Shown here piece by piece: positions 40,850-49,053 of a stretch of DNA of 64,000 nt. Both the position numbers and the translations under genes were made by a program. Under the pieces are notes generated by a model. The model searched no databases, was not told the origin of the DNA, and worked only from the letters and a program-made list of their open reading frames with translations. Every line of letters begins with the position of its first letter. The first letter of the stretch is position 1. Source of the DNA: JAYWDA01 sp043747555 (GTDB taxonomy: Bacteria > Bdellovibrionota > Bdellovibrionia > Bdellovibrionales > Bdellovibrionaceae). The DNA lies in the NCBI GenBank assembly GCA_043747555.1, contig JAYTOY010000074.1:25588-89587 (forward strand), given 5' to 3'.

Positions 40850-42902
40850 AAAAGTAGACATCCTTATTGTTGATGATCGGATGGATGGAATTATTGCTCT
40901 TGAAGCCGTTCTTGACCTTCCACATATCAATTTGGTTCGAGCCAGCTCGGGTCGTGAAGCCCTTGGAAACATGGACCTTTACGATTTTGCTGTAATTCTA
41001 CTGGATGTTCAAATGCCAGAAATGGATGGGTTCGAAACGGCTCAAGCCATTCGAAAAAACTTAAGGCACAAGAACACACCAATTATATTTGTAACTGCTA
41101 TTAACAAAGACGATATGTACATTTACAAGGGCTATCAGGTGGGCGCGGTTGACTACATCTTTAAACCCTTCGAGCCACAAATTTTACGTTCAAAAGTAAA
41201 CACCTTTGTTGATTTGTTTATAAAATCAAGGCAGCTGTCAGCTCAAAACGATATGATTCGAGAAAGCGAACGCAGGGATCGCTATTTAAAACTAGCCGAA
41301 TTAGAGGTTGAAAGTTTGAAACGTTACAGAAATTTAGCGGATGCGATACCTCACATTGTCTGGAAAGCGCGGATCGATGGAACCGTCGACTATTTCAATA
41401 AAGTTTGGACAGATTACACAGGTCTTTGCTCTGAAAAAAGTATTGGCTCCCATTGGCAAACTTTAATTCATCCAGATGATTTAAAGGGTTTTTTAAAAAG
41501 TTGGATTAAATCGATGAATAACTTCCAGCCCTTTGAAGCTGAATGCCGAGTTCGCCGCAAAGACGGCGAGATGCGCTGGTTTTGGATGCAAGCCAGCCCC
41601 GAAGTGCGACGTGAAAATGAAATTGTCGCATGGTTAGGAACAGGGACGGACATTCATGATCGAAAACAAAGTGAAGAAAAGCTGATTGAAGCCGAAAAAG
41701 TGGCAGTTTCAGCCAATCTAGCTAAAAGTCATTTTTTAGCTAATATGAGCCACGAGATCAGAACACCGTTAAATGCAATTTTGGGTTTTGCGGAATTAAT
41801 TTTAAACCCTGCACAAACAGAAACGGAGCGGATTTACAGCGTTGCCACGATTCGGCGCAGTGGCCATCAACTTCTAAAAATCATTGACGAAATTCTGGAT
41901 ATTTCTAAGGTTGAGGCTGGTCGACTGGAAATTGAAACTGTCCAAGTTAATTTGATTGCTCTGCTGTCACAGTTAAAATCATTATTAAACGTGCAGGCCC
42001 TCAGTAAAAATCTTCAACTGCAATTTATTTTTGAAACACCTATCCCCGAACTTATTTTTACTGATCCCACTCGTTTGCGGCAAATTTTACTGAATATCAT
42101 CGGTAATGCGATCAAGTTTACTAGCAAGGGTTCGGTAGTGATCCGCTGTCATTGGCAAAAGTCCGAGCTGTCTCAACCTGGGCAATCCAAAGAGGGAACT
42201 TTGTCGTTTCGAATTTGTGATACCGGAGTCGGTATTGAAGCGGTTCAGGCTGAAAAACTTTTCAAGCCATTCACACAGGTCGATAGTTCTACGACTCGAA
42301 AATTTGGTGGGACAGGTTTAGGTCTTGCACTTTCGCGACAGTTTGCAGCGGCTATGAATGGTAATGTCACTCTTGAATCCAGCAAACCTAACAAAGGAAG
42401 TACTTTTCTTTGTGAGATTAAAACCCAGTGTGCTGAAGACTCTAAAATGGAAGCGTCATTGATTGAAAAAAGTTTGGAACAAAGTCGACCTTTCAGCGAT
42501 AAAGACAATCAGATTTTAGCAGGAATTAAAATTCTTGTGGTTGACGATGCGCCTGACAATCAAGTCCTTATCAGTCGGTTTCTAAAGTCAGCGGGTGCGG
42601 AAGTTGATGTCGCAGGCAACGGTGTCGAAGGTGTCGAGATGGCCATGGCCGGCGATCATAAAATTATTTTAATGGATATTCAGATGCCTCAGTTGGATGG
42701 TTATGAGGCGACAGCAAGTCTCCGCAATCAAGGTTACAAACCGCCGATCATTGCTTTAACGGCCCATGCTTTTAAGGAAGAACGGGACCGCTGCATCAGT
42801 GTCGGATGCACGGATCATTTAACAAAGCCTGTCGATCGCCGTGTATTAATCGATCAAGTCGCAAGGTTAGTGAAAATGCCAGTGACTGAAGTATTAATCT
42901 AA
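40836..42902 (+). CDS. REC-PAS-kinase-REC hybrid histidine kinase
   Basis: This 688-residue protein begins with a receiver domain (phospho-Asp57 in LLDVQMPEMDG) and a PAS domain (about 168-290). Then come HisKA with His306 (MSHEIRTPLNA), HATPase (GTGLGLALSRQF) and a second receiver with Asp614 (LMDIQMPQLDG). It has no membrane segments. GAGGAAAAACGGC precedes its ATG within the last codons of the HAMP-array kinase, so the two are translationally coupled. The N-terminal receiver is a natural acceptor for phosphate from the HAMP kinase, an inference. Confidence 0.92.
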   Translation: MDSIEKVDILIVDDRMDGIIALEAVLDLPHINLVRASSGREALGNMDLYDFAVILLDVQMPEMDGFETAQAIRKNLRHKNTPIIFVTAINKDDMYIYKGYQVGAVDYIFKPFEPQILRSKVNTFVDLFIKSRQLSAQNDMIRESERRDRYLKLAELEVESLKRYRNLADAIPHIVWKARIDGTVDYFNKVWTDYTGLCSEKSIGSHWQTLIHPDDLKGFLKSWIKSMNNFQPFEAECRVRRKDGEMRWFWMQASPEVRRENEIVAWLGTGTDIHDRKQSEEKLIEAEKVAVSANLAKSHFLANMSHEIRTPLNAILGFAELILNPAQTETERIYSVATIRRSGHQLLKIIDEILDISKVEAGRLEIETVQVNLIALLSQLKSLLNVQALSKNLQLQFIFETPIPELIFTDPTRLRQILLNIIGNAIKFTSKGSVVIRCHWQKSELSQPGQSKEGTLSFRICDTGVGIEAVQAEKLFKPFTQVDSSTTRKFGGTGLGLALSRQFAAAMNGNVTLESSKPNKGSTFLCEIKTQCAEDSKMEASLIEKSLEQSRPFSDKDNQILAGIKILVVDDAPDNQVLISRFLKSAGAEVDVAGNGVEGVEMAMAGDHKIILMDIQMPQLDGYEATASLRNQGYKPPIIALTAHAFKEERDRCISVGCTDHLTKPVDRRVLIDQVARLVKMPVTEVLI

Positions 42903-42905
42903 AAT

Positions 42906-43544
42906 TTATCTGAATAATTTATCAGTCGTATCCGAAATATTTAAAGGACCATGATAAAGCCATTTTTTTTCAAAGCGCAAAAATTCTAAATGATACAAGC
43001 TGCAATTTGGAATCGCGATGGGCTCATTGGGTGCGCCTTCGCAATGATGCACCAGGCGCCGAAGGGTGCCACCATGGGTCGATACTGCCAATGATTTCAG
43101 ATTCAGCCTAGAAGTGATTTCTTGCAGTATAAATTGCAAGGCACGATCTCTTTGCTGACGTTTTGTTTCGCCATTGGGAAAAGAAAAATCAATATCTTTG
43201 GGGTCTATGGAAAGCCATTTCTGCCAACTTTCTTCGCCATAATTTTTAATGATGTCGTCGCGAAGTTGCCCTTCTGGAGCCCCCAACCGAGCTTCTCGTA
43301 AACTCTCCGAGACATGGATTGGAACAAATAATCCCTCGCTGACAATCTTTGCTGTCTCCAAAGCCCTCGATAGATCCGAACTCAAAATAAGTTGTGGAGA
43401 AAAAGGAGCTAACTCGGTTTTAAGCTGTTGGGCTTGCTTGCGACCCTGTTCGTTTAAGGGGATGTCCGTGTGTCCCTGAAAGCGTCGCTCGCGGTTCCAA
43501 TCGGTTTCGCCATGCCTAAAAGTATAAATCTGCACTGAATTCAT
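42906..43544 (-). CDS. histidine phosphatase family protein (phosphoglycerate mutase-like)
   Basis: This 212-residue protein starts with the RHG motif (IYTFRHGETDWNRERRFQGHTDIPLNEQGRKQA) and has the second catalytic His in AVSTHGGTLRRL. It resembles the GpmB/CobC/PhoE group of cofactor-independent-looking phosphatases; the substrate is not evident. No signal peptide. Three bases separate its end from the convergent hybrid kinase. Confidence 0.85.
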   Translation of the reverse strand: MNSVQIYTFRHGETDWNRERRFQGHTDIPLNEQGRKQAQQLKTELAPFSPQLILSSDLSRALETAKIVSEGLFVPIHVSESLREARLGAPEGQLRDDIIKNYGEESWQKWLSIDPKDIDFSFPNGETKRQQRDRALQFILQEITSRLNLKSLAVSTHGGTLRRLVHHCEGAPNEPIAIPNCSLYHLEFLRFEKKWLYHGPLNISDTTDKLFR

Positions 43545-43664
43545 TGTCGTAGTTTATCAGACTCTGGCTGATCGTCAGCCCCTTTACTTTTTTACTTTAA
43601 ATATTTTTCAAATGTTCTTTGCTCCAATTTTAAATTATACAGGTTTCTCTTAAAGGAAAACTCC

Positions 43665-44543
43665 ATGGCTCGACGTCCCCCCGCAAAAAATCCAAGATCG
43701 ACTGATTTTCAAAAGGAGCGCTCTCCCGCAAAGGCTCAAGCCCGACCACCAATGCGTCCGCCCAGTCGATTTGCAGGCCCTGTCCGAAGCCCTCAAACTG
43801 ATAAAACTTCAATTACAAAGTCGTGGCGAATCGTCGTCGGGCATCACGCGATTCGAGAAGCGTTTCAAATTCTTCCAAAAACCACCCGCGAACTTTGGTT
43901 AAAGACAGGCTTCGAATCTTCTCCCGAACTTCGCGAATTTGAAGAAATGGCTCAAAAATCTAAAATTAAAATTCAAATTAAATCTGAAGGAATTTTGGAT
44001 CAATTTTGCAGCACTCACCAAGGGGCTGCTTTATTAAAAGAAGGTCAGCCGCAATGGGATGACTCGGTCGTTAAAGACTTTTCGACTTTTCTAATTTTAG
44101 ACGGCATCGAAGACCCGCATAATTTAGGGGCTATCTTACGGACTTCTTGGCTGATGCAAGTCGATGGAATTTTCATCCCTGAAAATCGCGCCGTGCAATT
44201 AACTCCAACGGTTCACAAGGTCGCTTGCGGGGGCGCTGAGCACATTCCTGTCCAGACTTGCGTCAATTTTGCGCCGACGACTGAAAAACTAAAAGAACAG
44301 GGTTTCTGGATATTTGGCCTCAGTCACAAAGCCGAAAAAACAATTTTTGATTTTAAACTGCCCGAAAAAATCGTCTGGGCCATTGGCGCTGAAGACAAAG
44401 GTTTACGCTCGACGACCGAGCGACTTTGTGATGAGTTGGTCAGCATCCCACAGGTCAGTAATGCGGCGAGCTACAATGCTTCCGTAGCCACAGCTATCGC
44501 TCTGACAGAAACTTTTCGTCAGCATCGACTTTCTCAGAAGTAG
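43665..44543 (+). CDS. TrmH-family RNA 2'-O-methyltransferase (RlmB-like)
   Basis: The 292-residue protein has a basic, Pro-rich N-terminal tail (about 1-50). Next is an L30e-like substrate domain starting VVGHHAIREAF, then the SpoU methyltransferase knot: LILDGIEDPHNLGAILRTS (motif 1), IVWAIGAEDKGLR (motif 2) and VSNAASYNASVATAIAL (motif 3, usually SLNVSVA). It would use S-adenosylmethionine to methylate rRNA or tRNA ribose; RlmB (23S G2251) is the closest family. AAAGGAAAACTCC precedes the ATG. Confidence 0.82.
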   Translation: MARRPPAKNPRSTDFQKERSPAKAQARPPMRPPSRFAGPVRSPQTDKTSITKSWRIVVGHHAIREAFQILPKTTRELWLKTGFESSPELREFEEMAQKSKIKIQIKSEGILDQFCSTHQGAALLKEGQPQWDDSVVKDFSTFLILDGIEDPHNLGAILRTSWLMQVDGIFIPENRAVQLTPTVHKVACGGAEHIPVQTCVNFAPTTEKLKEQGFWIFGLSHKAEKTIFDFKLPEKIVWAIGAEDKGLRSTTERLCDELVSIPQVSNAASYNASVATAIALTETFRQHRLSQK

Positions 44544-44573
44544 AAAAATACTTTTTACTTTCCATAATTACCT

Positions 44574-44603
44574 TTGACTCGGAGCCCTTATTCCCAGTAA
44601 AAA
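44574..44603 (+). promoter_or_regulatory. candidate promoter for the tRNA-tuf operon
   Basis: TTGACT (44574-44579) and TAAAAA (44598-44603) are 18 bases apart. A hairpin, GTCG-CACGA with TCGTG-CGAC (about 44614-44640), follows, then a T6 run, before the first tRNA at 44662. The hairpin with Ts could instead terminate the upstream methyltransferase gene. Confidence 0.4.
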
Positions 44604-44661
44604 GTTCCGGTTGTCGAAATCACGAAAGATCGTGCCGACAGGCTGTTTTTTAAGTAAGCAG

Positions 44662-44737
44662 GCTGGTTTAGCTCAATTGGTAGAGCAGCTGATTTGTAAT
44701 CAGCAGGTTGCGGGTTCGAGTCCCATAACCAGCTCCA
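44662..44737 (+). tRNA. tRNA-Thr(TGT)
   Basis: A full cloverleaf is visible: acceptor GCTGGTT/AACCAGC, D arm GCTC...GAGC, anticodon TGT in GATTTGTAATC, T arm with GGTTCGAGTCC, and an encoded CCA. First of four tRNAs before tuf, in the same order as the E. coli thrU-tyrU-glyT-thrT-tufB operon. Confidence 0.97.
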
Positions 44738-44767
44738 GTTTTTACTGGTGTACTTAGAAGACCTCGC

Positions 44768-44853
44768 GGACAGGTGCCCGAGTGGCTAAAGGGGACGGAC
44801 TGTAAATCCGTTAGCTTACGCTTACGAAGGTTCGAATCCTTCCCTGTCCACCA
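44768..44853 (+). tRNA. tRNA-Tyr(GTA)
   Basis: Class II tRNA with acceptor GGACAGG/CCTGTCC, anticodon GTA in GGACTGTAAATCC, a long variable arm (TAGCTTACGCTTACGA), T loop GGTTCGAATCC and encoded CCA. Confidence 0.97.
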
Positions 44854-44892
44854 TTTTTGTGAGAGCCTATTGGGCTCTGACCAAAATGAAAC

Positions 44893-44919
44893 GGAAGCTG
44901 CGCAAGCAGATTCCTTTAA
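44893..44919 (+). repeat. repeated intergenic hairpin, copy A
   Basis: GGAA and CTGC pair with GCAG and TTCC across a G-A mismatch, capped by a GCAA tetraloop (44893-44914), followed by TTTAA. The 27 bases are identical to copy B at 47609. It lies between tRNA-Tyr and tRNA-Gly and may be a processing site. Confidence 0.75.
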
Positions 44920-44953
44920 AAGGTAACGTAGTTCGAGTTGAAGACCGGAGTGT

Positions 44954-45030
44954 GCGGGAGTAGCTCAATTGGCTAGAGTATCTGCCTTCCAAGCAGAGGG
45001 TTGCGGGTTCGAGACCCGTCTCCCGCTCCA
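44954..45030 (+). tRNA. tRNA-Gly(TCC)
   Basis: Acceptor GCGGGAG/CTCCCGC, anticodon TCC in GCCTTCCAAGC, T loop GGTTCGAGACC, encoded CCA. Third in the tRNA-tuf series. Confidence 0.97.
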
Positions 45031-45058
45031 AATGTCTGACTTCGGCGTTGCCCACAAG

Positions 45059-45133
45059 GCCCGTGTAGCTCAGTGGTAGAGCACACCCTTGGTAAGGGTG
45101 AGGTCGTCGGTTCGGCTCCGATCACGGGCTCCA
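45059..45133 (+). tRNA. tRNA-Thr(GGT)
   Basis: Acceptor GCCCGTG/CACGGGC, anticodon GGT in CCTTGGTAAGG, T loop GGTTCGGCTCC, encoded CCA. It is the last tRNA before tuf. Confidence 0.96.
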
Positions 45134-45197
45134 CTCTTAGCAGCGGTAGCTCGGCACGAGTTGGGAGTCTTGGTTTTTTAGTTTTTTTAAAAATGAT

Positions 45198-45226
45198 TTG
45201 CTTATGTTTAGAAATAAAAATTTAAT
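45198..45226 (+). promoter_or_regulatory. candidate promoter for tuf
   Basis: TTGCTT (45198-45203) and TTTAAT (45221-45226) are 17 bases apart in an AT-rich stretch after the tRNAs. Transcription would start about 14 bases before the EF-Tu ATG, enough for its AGGAGG site. The -35 match is modest; tuf may also be read from the tRNA promoter. Confidence 0.4.
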
Positions 45227-45246
45227 AACTCTCTTCAGGAGGACAG

Positions 45247-46437
45247 ATGGCTAAAGAGAAATTCAATCGCAATAAGCCCCACGTTAACATCGGAACTATT
45301 GGTCACGTCGATCATGGTAAAACGACATTAACAGCGGCGATCACAACAACGCTCGCGACCGAAGGCAAAGCAACAGCGATGACCTACGATCAAATCGATA
45401 AATCTCCAGAAGAAAAAGAGCGTGGTATCACGATTTCTACTTCCCACGTTGAGTACGAGACAGAAGCTCGTCACTATGCTCACGTTGATTGCCCGGGACA
45501 TGCCGATTACGTAAAAAACATGATCACTGGTGCCGCTCAGATGGATGGCGGAATTCTTGTGGTTTCTGCTGCTGACGGACCTATGCCACAAACTCGTGAG
45601 CATATACTTCTTGCACGTCAAGTTGGTGTTCCAGCCCTTGTTGTTTTCATGAACAAAGTGGACATGGTTGACGACAAAGAATTACTTGAGCTTGTTGAGT
45701 TAGAAGTTCGTGAACTTCTTTCTAAGTACGAATTCCCTGGCGATAAAATTCCAATAGTTCAAGGTTCTGCAACTCTTGGTTTGTCTGGTGATATGTCTGA
45801 AATCGGCCGTCCTGCAATTAAGAAATTAATGGCTGCGGTTGATGAATACATTCCAACACCAGCACGTGCGACTGATAAAACATTCTTAATGCCTGTGGAA
45901 GACGTTTTCTCGATCTCTGGTCGTGGAACTGTTGTGACTGGTCGTATTGAGCGTGGAATCATTAAAGTGAATGAAGAGATCGAAATCGTTGGTATCCGCC
46001 CAACAGTAAAAACTGTTGTCACTGGTATCGAGATGTTCCGTAAGCTTTTGGATGAAGGTCGCGCTGGAGACAACTGTGGTTGTTTACTACGTGGTACTAA
46101 AAAAGAAGACGTTGAGCGCGGTCAAGTTCTTGCGAAGCCAGGAACAATCAAGCCTCACAAAAAATTCAAAGGTGAAGCCTACATCCTCACGAAAGAAGAA
46201 GGCGGACGTCATACTCCATTCTTCAACGGTTACCGTCCTCAGTTCTACTTCAGAACAACAGACGTGACTGGCGTTGTAACTTTAAAAGCTGGCACTGAAA
46301 TGGTTATGCCTGGTGACCGCGTTGAAGTGAACGTTGAGTTGATTGCTCCTATCGCAATGGAAAAAGAATTGCGTTTCGCTATCCGTGAGGGTGGCCGTAC
46401 CGTTGGTGCGGGTGTCGTTACTGAAATCGTAGAATAG
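45247..46437 (+). CDS. tuf: elongation factor Tu
   Basis: This 396-residue GTPase has G1 GHVDHGKT, the effector RGITI, G3 DCPGHADY, G4 NKVD, and domains 2 and 3 in normal length. It delivers aminoacyl-tRNA to the ribosome. CAGGAGGACAG precedes the ATG. It sits between the tRNA cluster and secE, the tufB position; no second copy follows fusA in this window. Confidence 0.98.
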   Translation: MAKEKFNRNKPHVNIGTIGHVDHGKTTLTAAITTTLATEGKATAMTYDQIDKSPEEKERGITISTSHVEYETEARHYAHVDCPGHADYVKNMITGAAQMDGGILVVSAADGPMPQTREHILLARQVGVPALVVFMNKVDMVDDKELLELVELEVRELLSKYEFPGDKIPIVQGSATLGLSGDMSEIGRPAIKKLMAAVDEYIPTPARATDKTFLMPVEDVFSISGRGTVVTGRIERGIIKVNEEIEIVGIRPTVKTVVTGIEMFRKLLDEGRAGDNCGCLLRGTKKEDVERGQVLAKPGTIKPHKKFKGEAYILTKEEGGRHTPFFNGYRPQFYFRTTDVTGVVTLKAGTEMVMPGDRVEVNVELIAPIAMEKELRFAIREGGRTVGAGVVTEIVE

Positions 46438-46465
46438 GAATTTAAATTAAGTTTAAATTGATTTA

Positions 46466-46491
46466 AAGGGGATTCCGAGAGGAGTCCCCTT
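46466..46491 (+). terminator. hairpin after tuf
   Basis: AAGGGGATTCC pairs with GGAGTCCCCTT (one T-G wobble) around a GAGA tetraloop. It is followed by a weak TATGTGTTTT run, so it may terminate partly or serve as a processing site before tRNA-Trp. Confidence 0.55.
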
Positions 46492-46519
46492 ATGTGTTTT
46501 CAAGAGGTCGCAAAGAATT

Positions 46520-46556
46520 GCAGATTCCTGGAAATGGAAACTGCGGAGCAGGTTCC
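46520..46556 (+). repeat. repeated intergenic hairpin, variant copy C with alternative pairing
   Basis: GGAAACTGC (46536-46544) can pair with GCAGGTTCC (46548-46556) or with GCAGATTCC upstream (46520-46528), each as 4+4 bp across a purine mismatch. The first option is a divergent copy of hairpins A and B. It ends seven bases before tRNA-Trp. Confidence 0.6.
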
Positions 46557-46562
46557 TCTAAC

Positions 46563-46638
46563 AGGGTAGTAGCTCTAACGGTAGAGCGAACGACTCCAAA
46601 TCGTTAGGTTGTGGGTTCGAATCCCTCCTGCCCTGCCA
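46563..46638 (+). tRNA. tRNA-Trp(CCA)
   Basis: Acceptor AGGGTAG/CTGCCCT, anticodon CCA in CGACTCCAAATCG, T loop GGTTCGAATCC, discriminator G and encoded CCA. Placed between tuf and secE as in many bacteria. Confidence 0.96.
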
Positions 46639-46685
46639 ATTTTTAGTGACTTTTGAGACCATAAAGTTTAAAGAAAAGGGTGAAA

Positions 46686-47060
46686 ATGGACAATACAAAT
46701 TCAAAGATTTTAACCTTAAGTTTCGGAATCGCAGCCGCCTTGATTGGCTTTACGCTGCATCTTTTGATTAAAATTTTCTCAGTTTTTCGCGTCGTTGCCG
46801 ATGCCACCAGTTCTGATCTTGCACGACATGGTATTCCTGTCGTTGTGGGATTTGGCCTCTTCTTATTATTTCAATTTCATCCAAAAATTCGTGCTTGGGG
46901 CGAAGAAGTTATTTCTGAAGCTCGAAAGGTGATATTTCCTTCAAGCAAAGACACCACTTTAATGACGGTATCAGTTGTCGTGATGGTTTTCATTTCGTCA
47001 GCGATCGTCTGGTCATTTGATATGTTTTCGGCCTATGTTGTTAAACTTTTAATGCGATAA
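46686..47060 (+). CDS. secE: preprotein translocase subunit SecE
   Basis: ATG 46686 follows AAGGGTG. The 124-residue protein has two N-terminal hydrophobic segments (about 12-35 and 48-66), the conserved amphipathic WGEEVISEARKVIFPSSKDT before the third helix, and the third membrane helix (about 93-118). This is the three-helix form of SecE, which clamps SecY. It is followed ten bases later by nusG. Confidence 0.93.
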   Translation: MDNTNSKILTLSFGIAAALIGFTLHLLIKIFSVFRVVADATSSDLARHGIPVVVGFGLFLLFQFHPKIRAWGEEVISEARKVIFPSSKDTTLMTVSVVVMVFISSAIVWSFDMFSAYVVKLLMR

Positions 47061-47070
47061 GGATCTAGCT

Positions 47071-47607
47071 GTGGATAAAAAATGGTACATCGTTAACACA
47101 CAGACCGGCTGCGAACAGACAGCAAAGACCGCTATTTTAGAAAGAATTAAATCTTCTAAAATGGAAAAACATTTTGGCGACATTCTGATTCCATCTGAAA
47201 ACGTCGTTGAACTTGTAAAAGGGCAAAAAAAGGAAAGATCACGTAAATTTTTCCCAGGTTATATCTTCGTAAATATGCTTTTAAATGATGAGACTTGGCA
47301 TTTGGTAAAACATTCGTCTAAAGTCTCCGGGTTCGTGGGTGGTGGTGTAAAAACTCGTCCTCCGGAAGTGCCGGAGAATGAGGTTTTGCGAGTGACTCAG
47401 CAAATGCAGGGTCTTTCTGAAAAACCTCGCGCCAAAGTTAAATTTGCAGTGGGTGAAAATGTCACTGTGGTTGATGGGCCTTTCAGCAATTTCAATGGAA
47501 CTGTTGAAGACATCAATGAAGACAAAGGCAAAGTGAAAGTCCTTGTCAGTATTTTCGGCAGACCAACTCCAGTTGAGTTGGACTTCGTTCAAGTTGAAAA
47601 AAATTAA
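47071..47607 (+). CDS. nusG: transcription termination/antitermination factor NusG
   Basis: GTG start. The 178-residue protein has the NGN domain (KKWYIVNTQTGCEQTAKTAI, FFPGYIFVNMLLNDETW) and the C-terminal KOW domain (VGENVTVVDGPFSNFNGTVEDINEDKGKVKVLVSIFGR). It links RNA polymerase to Rho or the ribosome. Confidence 0.97.
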   Translation: MDKKWYIVNTQTGCEQTAKTAILERIKSSKMEKHFGDILIPSENVVELVKGQKKERSRKFFPGYIFVNMLLNDETWHLVKHSSKVSGFVGGGVKTRPPEVPENEVLRVTQQMQGLSEKPRAKVKFAVGENVTVVDGPFSNFNGTVEDINEDKGKVKVLVSIFGRPTPVELDFVQVEKN

Positions 47608-47608
47608 A

Positions 47609-47635
47609 GGAAGCTGCGCAAGCAGATTCCTTTAA
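47609..47635 (+). repeat. repeated intergenic hairpin, copy B
   Basis: It is identical over 27 bases to copy A at 44893. Flanking As and Ts extend the stem here to AAAGGAA/TTCCTTT plus CTGC/GCAG with a GCAA tetraloop. It lies directly behind the nusG stop; a second hairpin, CCTTCA/TGAAGG, follows at 47643-47664. Confidence 0.75.
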
Positions 47636-47732
47636 CAAGAGTCCTTCAGCATTCGGCTTGAAGGCAATTGAAGCAAGCCTTAACAAAAACTTGTTTCTCT
47701 AATAATGACCATTTGTCAGGAGTGGGTAAAAT

Positions 47733-48158
47733 ATGGCCAAAAAAGTGACTGGCATGATTAAACTACAGATACCGGCAGGGAAAGCGAATCCAGCTCCTCC
47801 CGTTGGACCGGCGCTCGGGCAGCATGGCGTGAACATCATGGAGTTCTGTAAGCAATTTAATGCTCGGACTCAAAAAGCAGGTGATGATATTATTCCAATC
47901 ATCATCACTGTTTATCAAGATCGTTCGTTCACGTTCATCACCAAGACGCCACCGGTTGCATCTCTTTTGAAAAAGGCAGTTAAGATCGAATCAGGATCTA
48001 AAATGCCTCAGAAGGATAAAGTCGGAAAAGTGAAAACGGCGGACATTCGAAAAATCGCCGAACAAAAACTGCCTGATCTCAACTGCATGAAAGTTGAATC
48101 AGCGATGTCTCAAGTGATTGGCACAGCCAAGAGCATGGGACTAGAAGTTCAGGAATAG
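47733..48158 (+). CDS. rplK: 50S ribosomal protein L11
   Basis: The 141-residue protein shows the N-terminal LQIPAGKANPAPPVGPALGQHGVNIMEFCKQFN and the C-terminal rRNA-binding domain. It forms the GTPase-associated centre. CAGGAGTGGG lies upstream. It leads the L11-L1 pair. Confidence 0.98.
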   Translation: MAKKVTGMIKLQIPAGKANPAPPVGPALGQHGVNIMEFCKQFNARTQKAGDDIIPIIITVYQDRSFTFITKTPPVASLLKKAVKIESGSKMPQKDKVGKVKTADIRKIAEQKLPDLNCMKVESAMSQVIGTAKSMGLEVQE

Positions 48159-48168
48159 GTGGTGATGT

Positions 48169-48873
48169 ATGTCAGGTAAAAAATTCGAAGCTGTTGCTAA
48201 AAACGTTAATCCAACAAAAAAATACACTGTTGAAGAAGCTTTCAAATTAGTTGTGGCCTCTGCCCCTGCAAAATTTGATGAAACCATCGAAGTGGCTGTG
48301 CGTTTGGGTGTTGATCCTAAGCAATCAGATCAACAAGTTCGTGGTGCAATCGCTCTTCCGCATGGTCTTGGAAAAAATGTTCGCGTTGTTGTTTTCGCAA
48401 AAGGTCCTAAAGAAGCTGAAGCTAAAAATGCTGGCGCTGATTTTGTAGGCGCGGATGACCTCGTGGCAAAAATCCAAGGTGGCTGGCTTGATTTCGATAA
48501 GTGTATTGCAACACCAGATATGATGGCGACTGTTTCTAAAGTGGCAAAAGTATTGGGACCTCGTGGTCTGATGCCAAATCCAAAAGTGGGAACCGTCACT
48601 ATGAATGTGGGCGAAGCCGTCACTGCCGAGAAAAAAGGAAAGCTTGATTACCGAGTTGATAAAGCGGGGATTGTCCACGCTGGTATCGGTAAAAAATCTA
48701 TGGGCGATTCTAAATTAAAGGATAATTTCAATTCTTTGATGGGCTCGATCCTTAAAGCGAAACCTTCAGCTTCTAAAGGTATTTACGTTCGAACAATTTC
48801 TGTGGCATCGACTATGGGCCCTGGAATTAAGATCGATACCAGCCAAGCTCAAGGAAATGCAGACGATATTTAA
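48169..48873 (+). CDS. rplA: 50S ribosomal protein L1
   Basis: This 234-residue protein has the L1 signature (VLGPRGLMPNPKVGTVT) and normal length. It forms the mobile L1 stalk and in other bacteria represses the L11 operon by binding its mRNA. It follows rplK by ten bases. Confidence 0.98.
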   Translation: MSGKKFEAVAKNVNPTKKYTVEEAFKLVVASAPAKFDETIEVAVRLGVDPKQSDQQVRGAIALPHGLGKNVRVVVFAKGPKEAEAKNAGADFVGADDLVAKIQGGWLDFDKCIATPDMMATVSKVAKVLGPRGLMPNPKVGTVTMNVGEAVTAEKKGKLDYRVDKAGIVHAGIGKKSMGDSKLKDNFNSLMGSILKAKPSASKGIYVRTISVASTMGPGIKIDTSQAQGNADDI

Positions 48874-48902
48874 TTAATTTTTAACCATTGCGATCAGAGA
48901 CA

Positions 48903-49030
48903 GTAGGTCTTCTTTTGTGAATGTAATCCCTCGCCAGTGAGGGGCCTACCGAGAAAGTAAGGGGTTTATTCCAAACCTCCATCTAAAGCCTGAACGTATG
49001 GAATAGCTGGGGCTGGCGCAAGCCAGCCCC
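48903..49030 (+). promoter_or_regulatory. ribosomal protein L10 leader
   Basis: Nested helices occupy the rplA-rplJ gap: GTAGG (48903-48907)/CCTAC (48945-48949) enclosing CCCTC/GAGGG, then TATTCCA (48967-48973)/TGGAATA (48999-49005), then a 9-bp GGGGCTGGC/GCCAGCCCC with a GCAA loop ending at 49030. Position and branched form match L10 leaders, where the L10-L12 complex binds and represses rplJL. Confidence 0.75.
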
Positions 49031-49053
49031 AAGAAAACGAAAGGAGGTTGCCT

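Noticed and set aside
44867..45055. Leftward 62-codon ORF in the tRNA region
   Set aside because: It is antisense to tRNA-Gly and the intergenic hairpin, with no coding features.
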